From assembly GCA_050731755.1 (NCBI GenBank), contig JBOHPP010000203.1, positions 1-5,345 on the forward strand: a stretch of DNA of 5,345 nt, read 5' to 3'. The number at the start of each line of letters is the position of its first letter. Position 1 is the first letter of the stretch. Both the position numbers and the translations under genes were made by a program. Under the pieces are notes generated by a model. The model did no database searches. It saw only the letters and a list, made by a program, of their open reading frames with translations, and was not told the origin of the DNA. The DNA comes from JBOHPP01 sp050731755 (GTDB lineage Bacteria; Methylomirabilota; Methylomirabilia; Rokubacteriales; CSP1-6). Below are positions 1-5,345 of the stretch, piece by piece.

Positions 1-2593
1 CCCGGGCGACCACCGCGGAGTGGGACAGCGGGCTGCCGCGCTCGACGAGCAGGCCCGAGCAGCTCGGATAGAGCGGCACCCACCCGGGGTCGGTGCGCTC
101 GGCCACCAGGATCTGGCCGCGCAGCCCTCTGGCGTCGTCCATCGTCCGTACGACCCGGACCTCGTTCTCCACCACGCCCGGGCAGCACGGCGTCCCGGCC
201 AGCACATGCGGATCGGAGGAGTTGCTCTCCCCCCGCAGCAGGTCGCCGTCGAGCAGCATCTGGGGATAGGCGAACGCCGCGCCGGCGGCGCCGGTGGTCA
301 AGAAGCGGTCCGGCGGGGCCGGCGTGCGCCGGTAGCCATTCCACTCGGCGCGACGAAGCTCGACGAGCCGCCCCAGGTCGATGGTGACTGCGCGCCCTTC
401 GACCCAGGTGATCAGCTCGTCCACCGTGAGGTAGAAGACGTCGGCGGTGTCGCGCAGCACACCGAGCTTCACCAGATTCTTGCCCATAGCCCGGAACAGC
501 TGCCGGGCCAGCCCGAAGCTCCTGGTGCGCGCGAACCGCAGCCTCTCGCGGTCCCGCACCGCCTGGCGCGCCCAGCTCAGCACGCGGAAGTACACGACGC
601 GGCGCCACCCCGACAGCCGCGTCCGCGCCACCGCCTCGGCCTTGTCCCTGATCTCCGCTTCGCGCTGCTCCAGGGCACCGACGGAGTAGCTCTGCATTCG
701 CACGTAGCTGGCCACCGCCTCCAGCGCGAACGCCGGGTCGTCGTGCAGATCCGGCTCCTCGAGCTTCAGCTCGTTCACGCACCGGAATCCGTAGCGGTCG
801 AGAAACTCGCCAAGACTGGCGGCGATCTCCGGGGCGCGGGCGCCAAGATCGCGATACAGCTCTGCCGGCGGGGTGGCCAGGAACCATTCACGCCGGGCGG
901 GGTCGCCGGCGGCCACGCGCGCGGCGATGGCCATGAGCATTCGGGTGGGCTCGGTGGAGGGCAGATCGCCCTGGCCGCAGAGCAGGTCGTTCTGGAGAGC
1001 CGCGGTCTCCGGGGCGGCGCCCATCCAGCGCTCGGTGAGCCGCTTGAGCAGCCCGAACGCGAGCATGCAACGGCCGTCGTTGATGATGGGGGCCTGCCAG
1101 CGCTGCAGGATGTCGCCCAGCAGCTGGTGGTACAGGTCGCTCTGCGCCTGGAGCGAGAGCGCCGCCAGGTCGCGCCCCCGGAACCGCTCGTACACGGCGT
1201 TCAGGTGTGCCTCGAACTCGCCGATGATCCGGGCGATGGTCGCGTATCTCCAGAGCGAGACGACGACCAGCCACAGCCGGCGCCACGGCGAGTAGCGGGG
1301 CCGGGGGAAGTCGAAGAGCGCCGCCAACTCGGGCTCGAGCGTCTGCTTCACGCCCATCATCGTCTCCATGAACGACTTCGACGACGACGCGGCCGGGAAG
1401 AGCGACAGGAGCCGGTACCAGTTCACCAGGTTGTAGTAGATGCGACCGCGCACGAGCCCCAGCATGTTGCGGAAGACCGGCTCGTTGGCCGTCACGACGC
1501 GGGGCGGCACGCCCATCACATCACAGAACTGCCGGTATACCGCGCCATAGGCGCGGCTGGCGTGGCTGAAGGTGAGCGGGCTGGTGACGCCGCAAAAGCT
1601 CTCGACGATGTTGGAGTTGTCCCAAAGGACGGGGGTGGGACCGCTCGTCGCCGGGTCGGAGGCGGCGTCCGGTGGCAGGTGGGTGATCGGCCGCGTCTGC
1701 AGCAGGTACAGGCGGCCGCGCTCGTAGGCCCACTCGATATCCTGGGATCGGCCCAGCGTGGCCTCCAGCCGGAGCGCCGCCCCGGCCACCTCACGCGCCT
1801 GCTCGTCGGTGAGCGAAGCCCTCGCCCGGTCCTGGGGCGGCACTTCGACGGTGCGCACCCCCCCGGGCGATGCCGGCCGCACGGCGTGGGTCTTCTCGGC
1901 AACCGTGGCGCGAATCTCCAGCGTGTCGCGGCGCACCTCGAACTCATCGGCGTCGAGTTGGCCGCTGACCAGGCCTTCGCCGAGCCCCCAGACCGAGCTG
2001 ATCAGGAGCGTCGCCCGGTCCAGTGGGTGGATCGGATTGCGCGAGAAGGCCACGCCGGCCGCCTCGGCGTCCACCATTCGCTGAACGACGACCCCGAGCC
2101 GAATGCGCTCGAGAGGAAGGCCGCGCTCGACGCGGTAGGTCAGCGCACGCTCCGAAAAGGCCGAGGCCCAGCAGCGAACGAGGGCCGCGAGCACGTCGGC
2201 CCGTCCGCGGCGGAAGAGGAAGGAGGAGAACTGGCCGGCGAAGGAGTTCTGATCCGAGTCCTCGTCGAGGCCGCTCGAGCGCACGGCAACGAAATGGCCC
2301 TGAAGCCCGTTGCCCTCCAGCGCGATGGCCACCGCCTCCGCGATCGGTCCGGGCAGGCGGCCGCCGAGCAGCCGATGCTCCACCTCGCGCGCGACCTCGC
2401 CCAGGGCGCCGCCGCGCGGCAATTCCCGGTCAAGGCTGTTGAAGCGGAGAAACACCTCCAGCGCCTGGGCCGAAACGCAGAACCAGGGTGGCACGTCGAA
2501 ACCCAGCCGCTCCAGGCGCCGCAGATTCTTCGCTTTGCCGCCGCCCCAGGCGTCGATCAGCCGATCGTCGCTGGCGTGGAGGATCACTCTCAT
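1..2593 (-). CDS. PEP-synthase-like phosphohistidine enzyme (RPH/PigC-type domain order), 3' end beyond window
   Basis: 864 codons are visible and the frame is open to the left edge. Residues 1-310 form a PPDK/PEP-synthase-type ATP-binding domain: GGGKAKNL with K20, AVRSSGLDED (R105), SFAGQ (117-121), CWASAFSERALTYR, AGVAFSRNP, VWGLGEGLVSG, then DIEWA (E287) and LLQTRPIT (Q299, R301). Residues 311-799 are a middle region with WDNSNIVESF (324-333), NMLGLVRGRIYYNL (376-389) and a mostly helical look. Residues 800-864 begin the swivelling phosphohistidine domain (ILVAERTDPGWVPLY, then ERGSPLSHSAVVAR with H858). In true PEP synthase the histidine follows the ATP domain directly, near residue 420, so this protein has instead the order of rifampin phosphotransferase and PigC. 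It probably passes a phosphate from ATP through H858 to an unknown acceptor. The ATG at 2593 overlaps the UbiA-like stop as ATGA, with GGAG 8 nt upstream. Perhaps a few tens of residues are missing. Family is secure; the reaction is unknown. Confidence 0.93.
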   Translation of the reverse strand, partial: MRVILHASDDRLIDAWGGGKAKNLRRLERLGFDVPPWFCVSAQALEVFLRFNSLDRELPRGGALGEVAREVEHRLLGGRLPGPIAEAVAIALEGNGLQGHFVAVRSSGLDEDSDQNSFAGQFSSFLFRRGRADVLAALVRCWASAFSERALTYRVERGLPLERIRLGVVVQRMVDAEAAGVAFSRNPIHPLDRATLLISSVWGLGEGLVSGQLDADEFEVRRDTLEIRATVAEKTHAVRPASPGGVRTVEVPPQDRARASLTDEQAREVAGAALRLEATLGRSQDIEWAYERGRLYLLQTRPITHLPPDAASDPATSGPTPVLWDNSNIVESFCGVTSPLTFSHASRAYGAVYRQFCDVMGVPPRVVTANEPVFRNMLGLVRGRIYYNLVNWYRLLSLFPAASSSKSFMETMMGVKQTLEPELAALFDFPRPRYSPWRRLWLVVVSLWRYATIARIIGEFEAHLNAVYERFRGRDLAALSLQAQSDLYHQLLGDILQRWQAPIINDGRCMLAFGLLKRLTERWMGAAPETAALQNDLLCGQGDLPSTEPTRMLMAIAARVAAGDPARREWFLATPPAELYRDLGARAPEIAASLGEFLDRYGFRCVNELKLEEPDLHDDPAFALEAVASYVRMQSYSVGALEQREAEIRDKAEAVARTRLSGWRRVVYFRVLSWARQAVRDRERLRFARTRSFGLARQLFRAMGKNLVKLGVLRDTADVFYLTVDELITWVEGRAVTIDLGRLVELRRAEWNGYRRTPAPPDRFLTTGAAGAAFAYPQMLLDGDLLRGESNSSDPHVLAGTPCCPGVVENEVRVVRTMDDARGLRGQILVAERTDPGWVPLYPSCSGLLVERGSPLSHSAVVAR

Positions 2594-2605
2594 CCCAGCC
2601 ACTCC
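2590..2605 (-). promoter_or_regulatory. RBS and ATGA stop/start overlap (UbiA-like to PEP-like gene)
   Basis: Minus-strand GGAG at 2605..2602, an 8-nt spacer, then ATG at 2593..2591 overlapping the UbiA-like stop TGA at 2592..2590. The spacing is the same as at the P450/ligase junction, which supports both start choices and a common, translationally coupled operon. Confidence 0.8.
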
Positions 2606-3447
2606 ACCGCCCGGCGGATCGGGACGGACCAGACGTGAACGAGCACCGAAAGCGCGGCCACCCGCTCGACCGGACGGTGCATATCGGGGCGGACGAAGAG
2701 TCCCAGCACCGCCGCCACCACCAGCGCCTCCACCGGCCACAGCACCGTCCCGGCGCCGAGCCACCAGGCGCCAGCCGCCGCCACGATCGTGAAGCCCGCG
2801 ATGATCAGGGCGCAGCGGCGGCCGCCATACCGCGTGCCGTAATATCCGAGCACTGGATGCGCGGCTGGATCGAGCTTGCGTCCGACCTCATAGCTCATCG
2901 ACGCCCCCAGATTGGCCAGGGCGTAGGCCAACCCCGGAGACGCCAGCGCCAGCTGCGGCTCGCGCACCGCGACGGCGAATCCGTACAGCGGGAACAGCAC
3001 GAGTTGATGGAGAAGCGCCGAGACGAGGGGCCGCGGGGCCAGCGTCTTGTCGGCGAAGAACTCCTCCGACATGAGCCAGAGCCAGAACGCGGAGGCCGCA
3101 TAGAGCGCGGCGGCGAGCCACCCCGTCGCAAGCATCAGCACCACGGCGTACGCGCCCATGGCGGCGAAGAGCCCGCGCATCACGTGGCGAACCGCGTTCG
3201 GCGTCACCAGCCCGCGGGGCAGCGGGCGCTCCGGGTGAGCCACCTCGTCCTTTTCGTAGTCCTTCAGCTCGTCGGCCAGCCGGGCCAGCACCATGAAGAG
3301 CACCAGGCCGGCCAGGGCCAGCCCGAAGCCGGTCGAGTCGAAGGCGCCGCCGCCGATCCACAGGCCGGAGAGCGCGATGCCGGCGGCCACGACACCGACC
3401 ACCGCCGGCGGCGAACGCTCGATGAGGTACCTCAGCCAGCGAGCCAT
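2590..3447 (-). CDS. UbiA-superfamily prenyltransferase-like membrane protein
   Basis: Integral membrane protein of 285 residues, the usual size for UbiA intramembrane prenyltransferases, which transfer an isoprenoid from a pyrophosphate donor to an acceptor. About eight or nine hydrophobic segments are visible (for example 14-31, 41-57, 94-126, 139-161, 211-232, 235-252, 262-276). The first metal/pyrophosphate motif is present as D59-x3-D63-x3-D67 (DELKDYEKD), with Asp in place of the usual first Asn, followed by HPERPLPRG, which matches the classic 'NKPDRPLPSG' stretch. The second motif is unusual: SYEVGRKLD (185-193) stands where a DxxxD-type motif is expected. The ATG at 3447 lies inside the end of the ligase gene, with AGGGGG 4 nt upstream. 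The stop overlaps the next gene's start as ATGA. A role in prenylating or otherwise modifying the product of the operon at the membrane is inferred from context. It could be a UbiA paralogue with a different donor. Confidence 0.9.
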   Translation of the reverse strand: MARWLRYLIERSPPAVVGVVAAGIALSGLWIGGGAFDSTGFGLALAGLVLFMVLARLADELKDYEKDEVAHPERPLPRGLVTPNAVRHVMRGLFAAMGAYAVVLMLATGWLAAALYAASAFWLWLMSEEFFADKTLAPRPLVSALLHQLVLFPLYGFAVAVREPQLALASPGLAYALANLGASMSYEVGRKLDPAAHPVLGYYGTRYGGRRCALIIAGFTIVAAAGAWWLGAGTVLWPVEALVVAAVLGLFVRPDMHRPVERVAALSVLVHVWSVPIRRAVEWLG

Positions 3448-4847
3448 GGCGCCCCCTGCTCCAGCGTCGCCCCGCGATCGATACGCGCTCGGTGCCGGCG
3501 GTCACGGACGATCCGGGCCTCGACGACGCCGGCCACGTCCGGGAACCGCCGCCGGATCTCCACCGCGAGGCACCCCACGTCCTCACCGATCAGGTACGTC
3601 TCGCCGTTGCCCGCGCGGTGAACGAAGCAGGCGCTCGACTGCAGCGAGGCGTACACCGCCTGCTCCAGCTTGAAATCCTCGGGCCGCTGGAACGACCGCC
3701 CCGCGTACCACCACCCCGCCCCGTCGGCGTCCACGCGATCGCCCATGAAGTGCCAGAGCACGCCGGCCCGATCCCGCCGCTTCGCCGCGCCGTTCGCCGC
3801 CGGGACGCCGAGGTACTCCGGACACACGTTGGGGCCCGCGACCCACAGTCCCTCGGGTTGGAACGCGGCCCGCACCTCCGGGATGGGCTGGCCGAGGAAC
3901 AACGTCTGGAAGTGACCCCGGGCGCGGCTCGCGGCGACCGCGATTCTCGCGTCGGCGACCGCGACGGGCTCGGCGTCGGTGCCGCCGTAGAGGTGCGTCC
4001 AGCGAGCCTCGGGCCAGCGGGCGAAGCCGCGCTCCAGGATCCAGCAGTCGGTGAGCGCGCCGCCAACGCACACCGAACGCAGCGACGTGAAGCCGGATGC
4101 CCCCAGCAGGCGCAGCAGAAAGGCCGGCCCGCAGGCGAGGGACTGCGGCTGCAGGTCGGCAGGCAGGTCGGCGATCCGACGCAGATCGCGGAGCGACCAG
4201 CCTGGCGGGACCCACACGCTGCCGCGCCCGGTGCTGAGGTGGAAGAGCACGACGTTGGCGAAGACGGTCAGATCCGGGCCGCTGATCTCGGGCGTCTCGC
4301 CGCGCTCGAGGAGCGACTGCAGATTTCGCAGGTAGCCGTGGCTGCGGACGACGCCCCGGGGGGCGCCGGTCGTGCCGGATGAGAAGGCGATGGCCGCCCG
4401 CGCGTCAGGGGCGACGTCTTCGACGTGGAAGGCGCCGGCCGCGGTCGTGCGCGCGGCGGCCCGCGGGCTCACCCAGTGGGGGACGCGTCGGATGGCCGAC
4501 ACCCGCATACCCCAGAGCTGGCCGAAAGAGCTGGCGAAGAACACCCTGGGCGCAACCATCCGCACCACGTGGTCGATCTTCTCGACCGGCATCCACGGCT
4601 CGACCAGCACCGCGCAGGCCCCCAGGCCCCCGATGGCCAGCACCGCCGCGAACAGCGCGGCTGAAGGAGGCGCGGCCACCAATGCGTGATCGCCGGGCCC
4701 CAGTCCCTTGTCGCGGAACAGGCGTTGCGTCCGGGCGGCCCGCTCGAACAGATCGGCGAAGCTCACCGCGCCGTCTTGGGGGGTCCAGAGCGCCATGCGC
4801 TGCGGCCGCTCCTTCGCGTGCGCGACGGATCGGTCGACGATATTCAC
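3432..4847 (-). CDS. AMP-binding acyl-activating enzyme, OleC-like (ANL superfamily)
   Basis: Predicted to activate a carboxylate (fatty, beta-hydroxy or aryl acid) with ATP as an acyl-adenylate; 471 residues. I chose the GTG at 4847 because it forms a GTGA overlap with the P450 stop, has GGAG 8 nt upstream, and gives the family-like N-terminus VNIVDRSVAHAKERP. A GTG at 4874 would add nine residues without homology-like character. Motifs seen: the phosphate loop FSSGTTGAPRG (about 155-165), the A5 motif LYGGTDAEP (286-294), the GDRVDADG adenylate-ribose motif (from 369), the hinge region WWYAGR (to about 384) and a short C-terminal subdomain ending in DRRHRARIDRG. From memory, this layout (WHxMGD, TEALPV-like A5, RHNAK-like end) recalls OleC beta-lactone synthetases and 'fatty acid CoA ligase family' proteins. 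Oddities: the usual lysines in the A3 loop and the C-terminal A10 motif are arginines (R164, R455). It overlaps the UbiA-like gene by 16 nt. Superfamily is firm; the OleC-like subgroup is moderate; the substrate is unknown. Confidence 0.93.
   Translation of the reverse strand: MNIVDRSVAHAKERPQRMALWTPQDGAVSFADLFERAARTQRLFRDKGLGPGDHALVAAPPSAALFAAVLAIGGLGACAVLVEPWMPVEKIDHVVRMVAPRVFFASSFGQLWGMRVSAIRRVPHWVSPRAAARTTAAGAFHVEDVAPDARAAIAFSSGTTGAPRGVVRSHGYLRNLQSLLERGETPEISGPDLTVFANVVLFHLSTGRGSVWVPPGWSLRDLRRIADLPADLQPQSLACGPAFLLRLLGASGFTSLRSVCVGGALTDCWILERGFARWPEARWTHLYGGTDAEPVAVADARIAVAASRARGHFQTLFLGQPIPEVRAAFQPEGLWVAGPNVCPEYLGVPAANGAAKRRDRAGVLWHFMGDRVDADGAGWWYAGRSFQRPEDFKLEQAVYASLQSSACFVHRAGNGETYLIGEDVGCLAVEIRRRFPDVAGVVEARIVRDRRHRARIDRGATLEQGAPWLAG
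3445..3462 (-). promoter_or_regulatory. RBS of the UbiA-like gene inside the ligase 3' end
   Basis: Minus-strand AGGGGG at 3457..3452 stands 4 nt before the ATG at 3447..3445; a second purine match, GGAG, is at 3462..3459. Both lie within the last codons of the ligase, whose stop TGA is at 3434..3432, so ribosomes finishing the ligase could reinitiate here. Which of the two matches is used cannot be told by reading. Confidence 0.65.
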
Positions 4848-4859
4848 GCCACCGGCTCC
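4844..4859 (-). promoter_or_regulatory. RBS and GTGA stop/start overlap (P450 to ligase)
   Basis: On the minus strand a GGAG lies at 4859..4856, followed by an 8-nt spacer and GTG at 4847..4845. The P450 stop TGA is at 4846..4844, so stop and start share GTGA. This geometry decides the ligase start and implies translational coupling. Confidence 0.8.
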
Positions 4860-5345
4860 AACCGCATGGGGCACCCGCCGCGGGGCCGCAGCGTGATACG
4901 GGGCTCCACGTCGACGGGGTGGCCGGGGACGAGCCGCAACCGGTACCGCTGCAGCACGCGGGCCAGGATGAGGCGTGATTCCATGAGCGCGAAGGCATTG
5001 CCGATGCAGATCCGGGGACCACCGCCGAATGGAAAGTACGCGAAGCGCGGCCGGCCGGCGCTGGGCTGGGGAAGAAAGCGGTCGGGATCGAACCGCTCAG
5101 GGTCAGCCCAGTAGGCCGGATTACGGTGGGTCAGCCAGGGCGAGAGCAAGACCACGCAGTCCGCCGGAATGCGGTAGCCTCCCACGGTGTCGTCCTCGCG
5201 AGCGTGCCGGCTCAACCGCCAGAACGGTGGGTAGAGCCGGAGCACCTCGTTGATGAAGCGTTCGAGGTAGGGCAGGCGCCCGAGGTCGGCGAAGGCCGGC
5301 GGGCGGTCGCCCAGGACGTTCGCCAGCTCCTGGCGGAGGCGCGAC
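4844..5345 (-). CDS. Cytochrome P450, C-terminal part (5' end beyond window)
   Basis: Haem-thiolate monooxygenase that would insert oxygen into, or otherwise oxidise, a hydrophobic substrate using electrons from a separate redox partner. The frame is open from the right edge to a TGA at 4846..4844 and gives 166 residues. Seen in order: the K-helix ExxR motif (E-V-L-R, partial residues 33-36) followed by LRLYPP; the PERF-type segment DPERFDPDRF; and the haem loop FPFGGGPRICIG, whose cysteine ligand is at 5008..5006, followed by the L-helix NAFALMES. The FPFGGGPRxCIG form is nearer to CYP4/CYP102-like and related bacterial P450s than to the classical FGxGxHxCLG soluble actinobacterial type. A P450 is usually 400-470 residues, so roughly 250-300 N-terminal residues are missing at the right. 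No reductase is fused at the C-terminus, because the protein ends soon after the last beta region. It is the first gene of the visible operon. Family assignment is secure; the substrate is unknown. Confidence 0.96.
   Translation of the reverse strand, partial: SRLRQELANVLGDRPPAFADLGRLPYLERFINEVLRLYPPFWRLSRHAREDDTVGGYRIPADCVVLLSPWLTHRNPAYWADPERFDPDRFLPQPSAGRPRFAYFPFGGGPRICIGNAFALMESRLILARVLQRYRLRLVPGHPVDVEPRITLRPRGGCPMRLEPVA

Noticed and set aside
1220..1290. A possible membrane segment in the PEP-like protein (around residues 437-455)
   Set aside because: The hydrophobic run LWLVVVSL is only about eight residues and is flanked by arginines, so it is too short to span a membrane; a buried or surface helix is more likely.
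1..2593. Calling the leftmost gene a normal PEP synthase (ppsA)
   Set aside because: The histidine motif is at residue 858 rather than near 420, and a long unrelated middle region separates it from the ATP-binding domain.
20..2638. An 872-codon plus-strand open frame covering the whole PEP-like gene
   Set aside because: Its codons are exactly antisense to the minus-strand codons, and its protein is low-complexity (rich in R, G, A, P, Q, H) with no recognisable motif. The minus frame shows a full set of family motifs. Very high GC at third positions removes stops from the opposite strand.
2488..3621. A 377-codon plus-strand frame across the UbiA-like gene
   Set aside because: Antisense shadow with biased, motif-free composition; the opposite strand encodes a coherent membrane protein with a UbiA motif.
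4153..4173. Short direct repeat-like run containing two copies of GCAGGTCGGC
   Set aside because: It lies within the ligase coding sequence and encodes an ordinary ADLPADLQ stretch; two short copies do not make a repeat element.
3492..4382. A 296-codon plus-strand frame inside the ligase region
   Set aside because: Antisense to the ANL motifs, arginine/proline-rich and without domains; a high-GC artefact.

Overview
The window is a very GC-rich piece of bacterial DNA. It is filled by four genes, all read from the minus strand, with no intergenic space and no RNA gene, repeat array or mobile element that I can see. The Shine-Dalgarno sequences, GTG/ATG starts and tight overlaps mark it as bacterial. 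The GC level and the gene content fit a soil-type, metabolite-rich lineage (for example myxobacterial or another high-GC Gram-negative or uncultured group), but the taxon cannot be fixed from this sequence.

In transcription order (right to left) the genes are: (1) the C-terminal part of a cytochrome P450, whose N-terminus lies beyond the right edge; (2) an AMP-binding (ANL superfamily) acyl-activating enzyme resembling the OleC / 'fatty acid CoA ligase' branch; (3) a UbiA-superfamily membrane protein with an aspartate-rich prenyltransferase-type motif; (4) a large PEP-synthase-like phosphotransferase, which runs off the left edge just after its catalytic histidine. The junctions are a GTGA overlap (P450/ligase), a 16-nt overlap (ligase/UbiA) and an ATGA overlap (UbiA/PEP-like), each with a purine-rich ribosome binding site. 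The four are therefore almost certainly one translationally coupled operon, and both ends continue outside the window.

The four activities together are carboxylate activation as an acyl-adenylate, membrane prenyl (or related) transfer, ATP-driven phosphohistidine chemistry and P450 oxidation. This looks like a specialised-metabolite or unusual lipid pathway rather than primary metabolism. The PEP-like enzyme is not a normal PEP synthase. Its order is ATP-binding domain, about 490-residue middle region, then a C-terminal histidine domain, as in rifampin phosphotransferase and the prodigiosin-condensing enzyme PigC. The ligase has arginine where ANL enzymes usually have the two functional lysines, and the UbiA-like protein has a non-canonical second motif. 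The product is unknown. The combination, with these deviations, is the part of the window most likely to represent an undescribed pathway.
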